Positions 16,412-25,668 are shown, numbered from the stretch's first letter. The stretch: DNA of 64,000 bases from Pseudomonas gregormendelii (GCF_017114825.1 NZ_JADEVO010000036.1:1-64000); one strand, 5' to 3'. Notes: a model not told the origin generated them from the letters alone. Program-made: numbers and translations.

Positions 16412-17169
16412 TGAGCGTCTGGTCACATGTGGGGTTTCTGCTCTGTGTGGCGCTGGCCACGTTTGCGCAGAACACCACGGGTTTTGCCTTCGGCCTGTTG
16501 CTGTTGGGGCTGACCGGATTGTTGCAGCTGGCGCCGGTAGAAACCGTCGCCAATGTCAGCTCGATCCTGACGTTGATCAACGCCTTTGTGTTGCTGCGCC
16601 GTCGCCCGGCCCTGGCGCCGAAGCTGCTGGCGCTAATCCTCGGGTGCAGCCTGCTCGGCGTGGTTGCAGGGGTTGAATTGCTGGGCTTGTTGGGGGCGCA
16701 TGAGCGGGATCTGCTGCAGTTGGTGCTGGGGTTGACCATCGTGCTGTGCAGCTTCCTGCTGGTGGTTCAGTCGCGCCACCTCGAGCGACTTTCCGGATGG
16801 CTCAGTTTCAGCGGGTTCGCCGGGTTGTCCGGGGTCATGGGCGGGTTGTTCTCCAGCGCCGGTCCGCCCCTGGTCTATCAACTGTATCGCCAGCCACTGG
16901 CGGCGCAGGTGGTGCGCGACACCCTGATCGTGGTGTTTGCGCTGAACGCCTTGTTGCGATTGGGCCTGCAGTCTTACGCCGGGCGTCTTGAGGTGAGTGC
17001 GGGTTACCTGGCTCTGGAAGCGGCGCCCGTGGTGTTCGCCCTGACCTGGTACATGCGCCGCCGGCCACCCGCGATCAAGGCACGAACGCTGCGCATCGGC
17101 GTCTTCGTCCTGTTGCTGCTGGCAGGGGTGAGCCTGCTCATGCGGCCGTTGCTGTCCATCCACTTTTAA
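16408..17169 (+). CDS. TauE/SafE-family permease, predicted sulfolactate exporter
   Basis: A 253-residue polytopic protein with about eight hydrophobic helices. The repeated TauE/SafE glycine-rich halves are visible as FAQNTTGFAFGLLLLGLTGL near the N-terminus and GLSGVMGGLFSSAGPPLVYQ in the second half. The family moves sulfonates or sulfite across the inner membrane. In P. putida SQ1-type loci a protein of this class is thought to release 3-sulfolactate, the end product. Its place between aldolase and dehydratase genes supports that. A second ATG at 16411 is an equally possible start. Confidence 0.8.
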   Translation: MMSVWSHVGFLLCVALATFAQNTTGFAFGLLLLGLTGLLQLAPVETVANVSSILTLINAFVLLRRRPALAPKLLALILGCSLLGVVAGVELLGLLGAHERDLLQLVLGLTIVLCSFLLVVQSRHLERLSGWLSFSGFAGLSGVMGGLFSSAGPPLVYQLYRQPLAAQVVRDTLIVVFALNALLRLGLQSYAGRLEVSAGYLALEAAPVVFALTWYMRRRPPAIKARTLRIGVFVLLLLAGVSLLMRPLLSIHF

Positions 17170-17235
17170 ACAATCACCGACACCGTCGAGACCCATTTGG
17201 GAGACGGCCTTTTAGAGTCAAGCGGAAGCCATTTC

Positions 17236-18975
17236 ATGTCAGATAAACACAAAAAACTGGAAGAGCTACGCAGCCAGCGCTGGTTCGCTCCGGACACCAT
17301 CCGCGCCTTTGCCCATCGCCAGCGCATGCAGCAGATCGGGTTGCGACGCGAGGAGTTCATGGGCAAGCCGGTGGTCGCCATCCTCAACACCTGGAGCGAG
17401 TTGTCACCCTGTCATTCGCACCTGCGCGAACGTGCCGAAGCGGTCAAGCGCGGCGTTTGGGCAGCAGGCGGATTTCCGGTGGAACTGCCGGTGCAGTCGG
17501 TGGGCGAGGTGATGGTCAAGCCGACCACCATGTTGTATCGCAACCTGTTGGCCATGGAAACCGAAGAGCTGCTGCGCTCCCTGCCCATCGATGGTGCGGT
17601 GTTGCTCGGCGGCTGTGACAAGTCCACGCCCGGCTTGTTGATGGGTGCCCTGAGCATGGACCTGCCGATTCTCTATTGCCCTGCCGGGCCGATGTCAAAC
17701 GGCCAATGGCGTGGAGTGAAGACCGGCGCGGGTACCCATACGAAGAAGTTCTGGGATGAGCGGCGCCTGGGGCTGATCGATACGGTGGCCTGGGAAGAAC
17801 TGGAAGGCGCCATGACCCGCTCGATCGGCACCTGCAACACCGTGGGCACCGCGTCGACCATGACCAGCATCGCCGATGCCATCGGCTTCACCCTGCCGGG
17901 CGCGTCGAGCATTCCGGCGGCTGATGCGGGGCATCCGCGCATGGCTTCGCAGTGTGGCGAGACCATTGTCGATTTGATCTGGCGCGACCGTCGGCCTTCC
18001 ACCTGGCTGACCCCTGCGCACTTCGCCAATGGCGTGGCGGTTTACATGGCCATGGGTGGCTCGACCAATGCGGCCATTCACCTGATTGCCATCGCCCGTC
18101 GTGCCGGGATCGACCTGACGCTGGAGCAATTAGCCGAGACTGCGGCCAAAATCCCCGTGCTGCTGAATCTGTTCCCGTCCGGCAATGCACTGATGGAGGA
18201 CTACCACTTCGCCGGCGGCCTGCGGGCACTGATGCGCGAGATCACGCCGTTCCTGGCGCTCGATTGCGCCGGGGCCACCGGGCAAACGTGGGACGCGTTG
18301 CTGGCCGATGCCAAGTGCTACGACAACGATATTATCCGCAGCCTCGATAACCCGGTGGTGGGCCTTGACCAAGGCGCCACGCTGGCGCTGCTGCGCGGCA
18401 ACCTGTGCCCCGATGGCGCGGTGATGAAGTCTTCTGCCGCCAGCCCTGCATTGCGCAAGCATTCCGGGCCGGCGCTGGTGTTCGACGACCATGAAACCCT
18501 GAGCCGAATGATCGACGACCCGGGGCTGCAAATCACCGCAGACACCGTGCTGGTGCTGCGCAATGCCGGGCCCGTCGGCGCGCCAGGCATGCCCGAGTGG
18601 GGCAATCTGCCAATCCCGAAAAAGCTGCTGGAAGCCGGGGTGCGCGACATGCTGCGCATTTCCGACTCACGCATGAGCGGCACTCACTACGGCAGCTGTG
18701 TGCTGCACGTCGCGCCGGAAGCGGCCGTGGGTGGGCCGCTGTGCCTGGTGCGCAGCGGCGACATTATCGACCTGGATATCGACGCCGGCACCCTGAACAT
18801 GCGCGTCAGCGACGAAGAGCTGGCTCGCCGGCGTGCTGCGCACGTGCCGGTTCATCGCCAGTACGGCCGCTCTTTCGCGGCGCTGTATCAGCAGCACGTG
18901 ACCCAGGCCAACGAAGGCTGCGACTTCGATTTCCTGCAAGCGGGGGAAGTCGTACCCGAGCCACCTATTCATTGA
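17236..18975 (+). CDS. IlvD/Edd-family dehydratase, predicted 6-deoxy-6-sulfogluconate (SG) dehydratase
   Basis: A 579-residue Fe-S dehydratase. Cluster cysteines are probably C59 (ELSPCHSHL), C127 (LLGGCDKSTPG) and C200 (IGTCNTVGTASTM), a [2Fe-2S]-type set. SDSRMSGTHYG near the C-terminus is another family signature. The family dehydrates dihydroxyacid, phosphogluconate and pentonate or hexonate substrates; here the expected reaction is SG to KDSG. The ATG at 17236 is preferred to a TTG at 17197, which adds 13 residues without family character. It lies 66 bp after the exporter and 37 bp before the dehydrogenase. Confidence 0.88.
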   Translation: MSDKHKKLEELRSQRWFAPDTIRAFAHRQRMQQIGLRREEFMGKPVVAILNTWSELSPCHSHLRERAEAVKRGVWAAGGFPVELPVQSVGEVMVKPTTMLYRNLLAMETEELLRSLPIDGAVLLGGCDKSTPGLLMGALSMDLPILYCPAGPMSNGQWRGVKTGAGTHTKKFWDERRLGLIDTVAWEELEGAMTRSIGTCNTVGTASTMTSIADAIGFTLPGASSIPAADAGHPRMASQCGETIVDLIWRDRRPSTWLTPAHFANGVAVYMAMGGSTNAAIHLIAIARRAGIDLTLEQLAETAAKIPVLLNLFPSGNALMEDYHFAGGLRALMREITPFLALDCAGATGQTWDALLADAKCYDNDIIRSLDNPVVGLDQGATLALLRGNLCPDGAVMKSSAASPALRKHSGPALVFDDHETLSRMIDDPGLQITADTVLVLRNAGPVGAPGMPEWGNLPIPKKLLEAGVRDMLRISDSRMSGTHYGSCVLHVAPEAAVGGPLCLVRSGDIIDLDIDAGTLNMRVSDEELARRRAAHVPVHRQYGRSFAALYQQHVTQANEGCDFDFLQAGEVVPEPPIH

Positions 18976-19012
18976 TCCGACTTTTTCCGATCTGCACAGG
19001 AGTTCGAACCTC

Positions 19013-20473
19013 ATGCTCAACCTCAAGGATTCTTCGCTGTTCAAACAGTTGGCTTATATCGACGGGCAATGGGTCGGTGCCGACAGCGGTGCGACTTTCG
19101 ATGTCACCAACCCGGCCACTGGCGAGTTGATCGCCAGGGTGCCGCAAATGGGTGAGGCCGAAGCCGAGCGGGCCGTGATTGCTGCACACAAGGCATTCAA
19201 GCAGTGGAAGCGCAAGACCGCCAAGGAGCGCTCCGAGTTGCTGCAGGCCTGGTACAGCCTGATGCAGGACAACCTCGATGACCTCGCGCTGATCCTCACT
19301 GCCGAGCAGGGCAAGCCATTGGCCGAAGCCCGCGGCGAACTGGCCAACGGCACTTCGTTCGTGCAGTGGTTCGCCGAGGAAGCCAAGCGGGTCTACGGCG
19401 ACACCGTCCCGCAGCCGTCGGCGGACAAGCGCATTCTGGTCACCAAGGAACCTATCGGCGTGACGGCGGCCATCACGCCGTGGAATTTCCCCCACGCGAT
19501 GATCACTCGCAAGGTCGCGCCGGCGCTGGCCGCCGGTTGTGCCATGGTTCTGCGCCCGGCCAGCCAGACGCCGTTGTCGGCCCTGGCGCTCGCGGCGCTG
19601 GCGGAGCGTGCGGGTATACCGGCCGGGGTATTCAGCGTCGTGACCGGTAGCGCGACTCAGATTGGCGGCGTGCTGACGCGGCATCCACTGGTGCGCAAAT
19701 TCAGCTTTACCGGTTCGACTCCGGTGGGTCGCCTGTTGATCGGGCAATGCGCCGACACGGTGAAGAAAGTCTCCATGGAGTTGGGTGGCAATGCGCCGTT
19801 CATTGTGTTCGATGATGCCGATCTGGACGAGGCCGTCGAGGGCGCAATGCTGTCCAAGTTCCGTAATGCCGGGCAGACCTGCGTGTGCGCCAACCGAATC
19901 TACGTACAGGACAGCGTCTACGATCAATTCGCCGAAAAGCTCGCCGCCGCCGCGCAAAAACTGGTATTGGGCAATGGCATGGAGCAAGGCGTCACCCAAG
20001 GACCAATGATCGACGAGGCGGCCGTGCGCAAGGTCGAAGAGCACATCGGCGATGCCTTGGAAAAAGGCGCCCGGTTGGTCACCGGCGGGCAGCGTGCGGC
20101 GTTGGGTGGCAGCTTCTTCGAACCCACCGTACTGACCGGTGTTACCGCTGCCATGAAGGTCGCCCAGGAAGAGACATTTGGGCCGTTGGCGCCGTTGTTC
20201 CGCTTCAGCACCGAAGAAGAGGTCATCGAGCGGGCCAACGACACCGAGTTTGGCTTGGCCAGCTACTTCTACACCCGCGACATCGGGCGGGTGATGCGCG
20301 TCAGTGAAGAGCTGGAGTACGGCATGGTCGGCGTCAACACGGCGGCCATCGCCAATGAGATGGCGCCGTTCGGTGGGGTCAAACAGTCCGGCCTGGGCCG
20401 CGAAGGATCGCGCTACGGCATCGAGGACTACCTGGAAATCAAATACGTGTGCCTGGGTGGCGTCAATCGCTGA
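19013..20473 (+). CDS. GabD-like aldehyde dehydrogenase, predicted sulfolactaldehyde dehydrogenase
   Basis: A 486-residue NAD(P)-dependent enzyme, very similar in layout to succinate-semialdehyde dehydrogenase GabD. The catalytic cysteine is C290 in FRNAGQTCVCANRIYV and the base is E256 in SMELGGNAPFIVFDDAD. In the SQ pathway it oxidises 3-sulfolactaldehyde to 3-sulfolactate. The conserved Lys of GabD in VLKPASQTP is Arg here (R181), a position near the cofactor adenosine. AGGAG lies 9 nt before the ATG. It is the last gene of the first operon and converges on the LacI gene. A true GabD role is possible but context argues against it. Confidence 0.87.
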   Translation: MLNLKDSSLFKQLAYIDGQWVGADSGATFDVTNPATGELIARVPQMGEAEAERAVIAAHKAFKQWKRKTAKERSELLQAWYSLMQDNLDDLALILTAEQGKPLAEARGELANGTSFVQWFAEEAKRVYGDTVPQPSADKRILVTKEPIGVTAAITPWNFPHAMITRKVAPALAAGCAMVLRPASQTPLSALALAALAERAGIPAGVFSVVTGSATQIGGVLTRHPLVRKFSFTGSTPVGRLLIGQCADTVKKVSMELGGNAPFIVFDDADLDEAVEGAMLSKFRNAGQTCVCANRIYVQDSVYDQFAEKLAAAAQKLVLGNGMEQGVTQGPMIDEAAVRKVEEHIGDALEKGARLVTGGQRAALGGSFFEPTVLTGVTAAMKVAQEETFGPLAPLFRFSTEEEVIERANDTEFGLASYFYTRDIGRVMRVSEELEYGMVGVNTAAIANEMAPFGGVKQSGLGREGSRYGIEDYLEIKYVCLGGVNR

Positions 20474-20491
20474 CAGCGCCAGGCTGCAAGC

Positions 20492-20520
20492 GATGCGGGC
20501 GGCTGTGTGCCGCCTGCATC
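20492..20520. terminator. Strong hairpin between convergent dehydrogenase and LacI genes
   Basis: GATGCGGGCGGC pairs with GCCGCCTGCATC over a 5-nt loop. It ends on the LacI stop codon and can serve both converging transcripts. No U-tract follows, so it may act as a barrier or stabiliser as well as a terminator. Confidence 0.55.
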
Positions 20521-21583
20521 AATCTGGCACTGCGCAGGTGCTCTCGCGCACGATCAGTTCGAACCCCAGGTCCACGGTTTCCGGCTCGGCGGGCAGGGTG
20601 CCGGTTTCGATCCACTGCAGCAGGCGAGTGGCGACCGTACGACCGATCTCCAGCGGGTACGGGCGCACGGTGGTCAGGCGCGGCGCGCTGAGCTTGCTCA
20701 GGGGCAGGTCGCCGAAACCGGCAATCGCCAGCTGGCCGGGCACATCGATGCCGCGACGACGGGCTTCGAACAGCGCGCCAATCGCCAGCACATCGTTGGA
20801 GCAGCACAAGCCCTGCGGCTGATCTGCAGTCTTGGCCAGCTGGTCGAACACCTGGGTCAACACCACCTCGGAAGTACTCTCCTCCAGGGCGATGATCGTC
20901 GCCGTGCAACCCTTTTTTTCCAGCCAGGCACGAAAGCCCTCGGCACGTTTTTGTGCGCGATGGTCAAGGTGCATGCGCGAGCCGACATAGGTGAAGCGGC
21001 GCACGCCGGATTGGTACAGGTGCTCGGCGAGCGCCGCGCCGACATCCTCGTGGAAGAACCCGACCTGCAGATGAAACGGCTCGTCACCCAGTTCCCACAT
21101 TTGCGCCACCGGGATGCCGGTGGCTTCGAGTAGCGACCGGGCGGCTTGATGCTGGTTACCGGTGAGCACCAATGCCGCAGGGGACCAGGATAAATGTGCT
21201 CGCAGCAGCTCCAGTTCTCGGTCGGGGTCGTAGTTGCTGTTGCTGATCAGCAGCTGATAGCCCCGCGCTTCGAACACGTCCTGCATGGCTTGCAGGGTCT
21301 CCGAGAAAAACGCGTTGATCATCGAAGGCACTATGACCGCTACGGTGCGGCTGTGGGAAGCGGCCAGGGCGCCCGCCAGGCGATTGATGGTGTAGCCGGT
21401 CTCGGCGATGGCTTCGCGGATACGCTCGGCACGCTTGCTGGAGACAGCGTCAGGATCGCGCAGGAACAGTGAAACGGTACTGGGCGAGACGTTAGCCCGC
21501 TCGGCGACTTCGTCCATGGTTACGCGATTGCCTTTGCGACGGCCCGGATTGCCGTTGGCGATGGTTGCCGGTAAGTCGCTCAT
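20519..21583 (-). CDS. LacI-family repressor of the SQ locus
   Basis: A 354-residue protein with a basic 20-residue N-terminal extension (GNPGRRKGNR), the LacI HTH at about 21-46 (VTMDEVAERANVSPSTVSLF), a hinge helix around NRLAGALA, and a periplasmic-binding-type ligand domain (TVAVIVPSMINAFF to VPD). The ATG at 21583 has GAGGAAA 7 nt upstream; the frame to 21679 is not needed. It is divergent from the SSS transporter, and palindromic operators fill the gap. It most likely represses both operons and is released by SQ or a pathway intermediate. Confidence 0.9.
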   Translation of the reverse strand: MSDLPATIANGNPGRRKGNRVTMDEVAERANVSPSTVSLFLRDPDAVSSKRAERIREAIAETGYTINRLAGALAASHSRTVAVIVPSMINAFFSETLQAMQDVFEARGYQLLISNSNYDPDRELELLRAHLSWSPAALVLTGNQHQAARSLLEATGIPVAQMWELGDEPFHLQVGFFHEDVGAALAEHLYQSGVRRFTYVGSRMHLDHRAQKRAEGFRAWLEKKGCTATIIALEESTSEVVLTQVFDQLAKTADQPQGLCCSNDVLAIGALFEARRRGIDVPGQLAIAGFGDLPLSKLSAPRLTTVRPYPLEIGRTVATRLLQWIETGTLPAEPETVDLGFELIVRESTCAVPD

Positions 21584-21702
21584 CTGTTTCCTCGGGTGCA
21601 AAAGTCCAAGAGAATGAAAGCAGGGCGCTTTCAAGTCAATCACGAGCATGCCAGCTCGGCAAAATTCGAATGCGAACAAAAATGCGCGTAAAACGAAGGA
21701 AA

Positions 21703-21766
21703 AATCGTAGCGCTACGATTTTGCTTGGTTTATGCTCGGCGCGTACCATTTAGCAGCGCTGCGATT
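21703..21766 (+). promoter_or_regulatory. Paired LacI-type operators and promoter of the second SQ operon
   Basis: AATCGTAGCGCTACGATT (21703-21720) is a perfect 18-bp palindrome, extending to 22 bp at 21701-21722. A second site TTTAGCAGCGCTGCGATT lies at 21749-21766, centres 46 bp apart. Between them TTGCTT (21721-21726) and TACCAT (21744-21749) form a -35/-10 pair with 17-bp spacing, so bound repressor would flank the promoter. The downstream site shares 16 identical bases, GCAGCGCTGCGATTTT, with the site before the aldolase gene. The divergent LacI promoter lies in the same gap. Confidence 0.82.
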
Positions 21767-21812
21767 TTATCCGAGCGTCTACCCAACCCGTGTTGGAGAA
21801 CAACTATAAAAA

Positions 21813-23570
21813 ATGAATACGTCCCTGTTCACCTTCCTTAGCATGCTGTTCTTTACCGGCCTGGTGGCCGCCATTTCCTGGTCCTTCACGCGCAAGGCCA
21901 AGGATGTCGGTGCCCACGGCTACTTCATGGCCAGCGGTGGGCTCAACGGTTGGTTTATCGCCGGCTCGATGATGCTCACCAACCTGTCCATCGACCAGTT
22001 GATCGGCCTCAACGGTGACTCCTATGCCCACAACCTGAGCTCCATGGCGTGGGAGGCCACTGCGGCCGTCTCGACCATCGCCCTGGCGTTGTTCTTTTTG
22101 CCGCGCTACATGCGTGGGGGCTTTTCGACGCTGCCGGAGTTCATTGAAAAGCGCTACGACGTCACCACCCGTCGCGTGGTCAGCGCGCTGATGGTGGCCA
22201 CCTACACGCTGGTCTTGAACCCCGCGTCGCTGTACCTGGGGGCAATCACCTTCAACCAGATTTTCGACCTGCAAGGCATTCTCGGCTGGTCCTATCCGGC
22301 CACCATCTCGCTGCTGATCGTCAGCACCGGGGTGATTGGCGCGGCGTACGCGGTACTGGGCGGCCTGCGCGCGGTAGCGGTGTCGGACACCATCAACGGC
22401 ATCGGCCTGTTGGTAGTGGTCATCCTGATCCCGATCATTGGCCTGTGGACCCTCGGCCAGGGCGATGTACTGTCCGGCGCGCAGACGATCATGCAGGACT
22501 CGCCCGAGAAGCTGAATGCCATCGGCGGCCCGCAGGACAAGGTGCCGTTTGGTGCGATTTTCACCGGGATGATTGTTGCCAACCTGTTTTACTGGTGCAC
22601 CAACCAGGCGATCGTGCAGAAGAGCATGGCGGCGAAAAACCTCGCTGAAGGGCAGAAGGGCGTGCTGTTGTCCGGTTGCCTGAAACTGCTCGTGCCATTG
22701 GCCATGCTGATGCCGGGTGTCATCGCCTGGCACCTGTTCCGCGATCAGCCGCTGTCGAACTCCGACATGGCCTATCCGGCGCTGGTGTCAGTGTTGATGC
22801 CCTGGTGGATGAAGGGGTTCTTTGTGGCCGTGATCTTCGGCACTGTGATGAGTCACTTCAACGCGATCATCAACGGCACGGCGACCTTGCTCACCTACGA
22901 TTTCTACAAGCCGTTGCGACCCCTGGCCGATGATCAGGCACTGGTGCGCTTCGGCAAGCGCGTGAGCATCCTCGCTGCCCTGGTGTCGCTGGTCGTGGCG
23001 CCGATGCTGATGTATGCGCCGGAAGGCATCTACGCGGTGCTGCGCCGCTTCACCGGGTTTTTCAACATGCCGATCATTGCCATCATGCTGTTCGGGTTCT
23101 TCAATGCCCGCGGCGGCGCGTTCCCGGCCAAGCTGGTGCTGGGCCTGCACGCCTTGTGCTACGCGGTCTTCGTGCTGGGCCTGAAAATCGATGTGCGCCT
23201 GGGCGTCAGTTTTATCCATGTGATGGGGATCATGTTCGCCATCGAGATGCTGATCCTGATCGCTTTGCGCAACCGCTACGCCCGGGCCGAGCCTTACGTG
23301 GTGCAGACCTCGAGCCGGATCATGGACCTGACGCCATGGCGCCATGCGGGCAGCTTCAGCATCGTGCTGCTGGCCGCACTGGTCTCGATCTACCTGACTT
23401 TTTCTCCGCTGGGAGTGGCCAGTGCGGCCGGGCCGAGCAGTTGGTTCGTACCGTTGTTGGCGACGGTGTGGGTCGCGGCGCTGGCGGCCATCAGCGTGGT
23501 TCGCCGTCGCTGGCGCCAGCGCGAACCTGATGCCAAATCCTCCCTGCCAACCTGCGAGGTGCAATCCTGA
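21813..23570 (+). CDS. SSS-family solute:sodium symporter, predicted SQ or SQ-glycoside importer
   Basis: A 585-residue inner-membrane protein with about 13-14 helices. Sodium/solute symporter features include the GLNGWFIAGSMMLTNLSIDQ segment and the GGLRAVAVSDTINGIGLLVV block that carries the family signature. Long hydrophilic C-terminal tail (RRRWRQREPDAKSS). First gene of the second SQ operon, directly behind the operator pair, and its TGA overlaps the sulfoquinovosidase ATG by one base, showing tight coupling. Known SQ1-type loci have a cation symporter in this position. Substrate form (free SQ or glycoside) is not decided by sequence. Confidence 0.87.
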   Translation: MNTSLFTFLSMLFFTGLVAAISWSFTRKAKDVGAHGYFMASGGLNGWFIAGSMMLTNLSIDQLIGLNGDSYAHNLSSMAWEATAAVSTIALALFFLPRYMRGGFSTLPEFIEKRYDVTTRRVVSALMVATYTLVLNPASLYLGAITFNQIFDLQGILGWSYPATISLLIVSTGVIGAAYAVLGGLRAVAVSDTINGIGLLVVVILIPIIGLWTLGQGDVLSGAQTIMQDSPEKLNAIGGPQDKVPFGAIFTGMIVANLFYWCTNQAIVQKSMAAKNLAEGQKGVLLSGCLKLLVPLAMLMPGVIAWHLFRDQPLSNSDMAYPALVSVLMPWWMKGFFVAVIFGTVMSHFNAIINGTATLLTYDFYKPLRPLADDQALVRFGKRVSILAALVSLVVAPMLMYAPEGIYAVLRRFTGFFNMPIIAIMLFGFFNARGGAFPAKLVLGLHALCYAVFVLGLKIDVRLGVSFIHVMGIMFAIEMLILIALRNRYARAEPYVVQTSSRIMDLTPWRHAGSFSIVLLAALVSIYLTFSPLGVASAAGPSSWFVPLLATVWVAALAAISVVRRRWRQREPDAKSSLPTCEVQS

Positions 23571-25615
23571 TGACGTCTTCAACTTCACTCGCCACTGCCG
23601 CTTTCGTCCAGACCGAGGGTGACATCCGCCTGGTGGTCGATGGCCGCGTGTTGTTCTGTCACAGCGAGCGCAACCCGGCGATCTTCGTCGGCCAGGGCGA
23701 GGCGGACATCAGCATGCAGCGCGGCAACTTCTCCATCCGTGACTATGTCCAGGAACGGCTGGCCTTGCGTCACGCCTGGCTTGACCAGGCCGCAGCGCGC
23801 CTGGATTTGCGCGCCTGGGTCGACGGCCCGGTGCTGCTCAGCCTGAGCCTGCAAGTGCAGGACAACGTGTTGCGCCTGGTGCCACAGAATGTTGACGCGG
23901 GCATCAACCGCCTGTGGTTGCGGGTACCGGCAGCAGCGGATGAGCATGTCTGGGGTTGCGGCGAGCAGATGTCGTATTTCGACCTGCGCGGGCGCAATTT
24001 TCCGCTCTGGACCTCGGAGCCCGGAGTCGGCCGGGACAAGTCGACCTGGCTGACCCTGCAAGCGGACAACGAAGCCAATGCCGGCGGCGACTACTACCAC
24101 ACCAACTATCCGCAGCCGACCTACATTTCCTCCCAGCGCTACTGCCTGCATGCGGTGACCACGGCCTACGCCGATTTCGATTTCCGCCACCAGCAATTCC
24201 ATGAACTGCAGTTCTGGGCGGTGCCCAAGGCGTTCGAATTCCTCCTGGCCGATGACTTCGTGCAACTGGTCAGCCAGGTATCGAGCCATTTCGGTCGCCA
24301 GCCGCGCCTGCCGGAATGGGTCATGAAAGGGGCGATCCTGGGCTTGAAGAACGGCCGCGAACATGCCCAGGCGCGTCTCGACGATGCGCTCGACCAGGGC
24401 GTCGCGGTGAGCGCCTTGTGGTGCGAGGACTGGGAAGGCCTGCGCATCACCTCCTTTGGCAAACGCCTGTTCTGGGACTGGCAGTGGAACAGCACGCGCT
24501 ACCCCGATCACGCCGCCTGGGTGGCCAGCCTTGAAGCACAGGACATCCGGTTCATGGGCTACGTGAACCCGTACCTGTGCAACGACGGTCCGTTGTTTCA
24601 GGAAGCGCAGGAAGCCGGTTACCTGGCCACGCGAGTCGAAGGCGGCACCTATCTGGTGGACTTCGGCGAGTTCCTGTGTGGCGTGGTCGACTTCACCTTG
24701 CCGGCAGCGGCGCAGTGGTTTGAAGAGCGAATCCTGCGGCGCGAGATGCTCGACAAGGGCTTGTCCGGCTGGATGGCCGACTTCGGCGAGTACCTGCCCA
24801 TCGACCTGAAACTGGCCGGCGATGCCGACCCGATGCTCGAGCACAACGCCTGGCCGGTGCGCTGGGCCGAGGTCAACGCACGGGCCATTGCCAACGCGGG
24901 CAAGACCGGCGATGCGCTGTTCTTCATGCGGGCCGGCTACAGCGGCGTGCAACGTCATTGCCCATTGCTGTGGGCGGGGGACCAGTCAGTAGACTTCAGC
25001 CGCCATGACGGATTGCAGACGGTCATCTGTGGTGCGCTGTCCTCGGGTTTGCTCGGCAATGCCTATCACCACAGTGATATCGGCGGCTACACCAGCCTCT
25101 ACGACAATTGCCGCACCGGCGAACTGTTCCAGCGCTGGGCCGAGATGGCGGCGTTCACTCCGGTGATGCGTACCCATGAAGGCAATCGCCCGGACCAGAA
25201 CCTGCAGTTCTGGCAGGACGCCGACACCTACGCGCATTTCGCTCGCATGACCCGACTGTATGTCGGCCTGCGTCCGTACCTGCAAAGCCTGGTGGATGAA
25301 GCCGAGGCCAGCGGGTTGCCGCTGCAGCGTCCGCTGTTCCTGCACTACGAGCAGGATCCCGAGACCTATTCGATCCAGGATCAGTACCTGTACGGCAAAG
25401 ACCTGCTTGTAGCGCCCGTGCACGCCGAAGGTCAGCGCGAGTGGACGGCCTATCTGCCTCGTGGCGATCAATGGCAGCACCTGTGGAGTGGCGAGCGATA
25501 TGCCGGCGGCCAGCGCGTAACGGTTGCAGCGCCGCTGGGTCAGCCTCCGGTGTTCATCCGCGTCGGCAGTCGCTGGCAGGCGACCTTCGAAACCCTGGCG
25601 GACCTCGCTCTGTGA
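23570..25615 (+). CDS. yihQ: GH31 sulfoquinovosidase (YihQ-like)
   Basis: A 681-residue glycoside hydrolase, almost the length of E. coli YihQ (678). The nucleophile is D404 (GWMADFGEYLP) and the acid/base D471 (WAGDQSVDF). The sulfonate-recognition residues are present: R299 and W302 in SFGKRLFWDWQWN and Y507 in HHSDIGGYTSL. The paired positions that are Gln-Gln in YihQ are K260 (LGLKNG) and E286 (WCEDWEG), giving the KERWY type reported for other bacterial sulfoquinovosidases. It releases SQ from sulfoquinovosyl glycerol or sulfolipid headgroups. No signal peptide, so it acts in the cytoplasm after uptake. Confidence 0.93.
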   Translation: MTSSTSLATAAFVQTEGDIRLVVDGRVLFCHSERNPAIFVGQGEADISMQRGNFSIRDYVQERLALRHAWLDQAAARLDLRAWVDGPVLLSLSLQVQDNVLRLVPQNVDAGINRLWLRVPAAADEHVWGCGEQMSYFDLRGRNFPLWTSEPGVGRDKSTWLTLQADNEANAGGDYYHTNYPQPTYISSQRYCLHAVTTAYADFDFRHQQFHELQFWAVPKAFEFLLADDFVQLVSQVSSHFGRQPRLPEWVMKGAILGLKNGREHAQARLDDALDQGVAVSALWCEDWEGLRITSFGKRLFWDWQWNSTRYPDHAAWVASLEAQDIRFMGYVNPYLCNDGPLFQEAQEAGYLATRVEGGTYLVDFGEFLCGVVDFTLPAAAQWFEERILRREMLDKGLSGWMADFGEYLPIDLKLAGDADPMLEHNAWPVRWAEVNARAIANAGKTGDALFFMRAGYSGVQRHCPLLWAGDQSVDFSRHDGLQTVICGALSSGLLGNAYHHSDIGGYTSLYDNCRTGELFQRWAEMAAFTPVMRTHEGNRPDQNLQFWQDADTYAHFARMTRLYVGLRPYLQSLVDEAEASGLPLQRPLFLHYEQDPETYSIQDQYLYGKDLLVAPVHAEGQREWTAYLPRGDQWQHLWSGERYAGGQRVTVAAPLGQPPVFIRVGSRWQATFETLADLAL

Positions 25616-25648
25616 GTTGAATCCTTTCTCGGTACGCAGCGCCTTGTG

Positions 25649-25668
25649 CGCCTCCTTCACGGGAGGCG
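25649..25668 (+). terminator. Hairpin between sulfoquinovosidase and porin genes
   Basis: CGCCTCC pairs with GGAGGCG over a 6-nt loop, 34 bp after the sulfoquinovosidase stop. It lacks a U-tract, so it may attenuate or process the transcript rather than end it. No operator copy is seen before the porin, so the porin probably depends on read-through or on its own weak promoter. Confidence 0.35.

Noticed and set aside
17197..17235. TTG start for the dehydratase
   Set aside because: It adds 13 residues without family similarity, while the ATG at 17236 gives the expected N-terminus.
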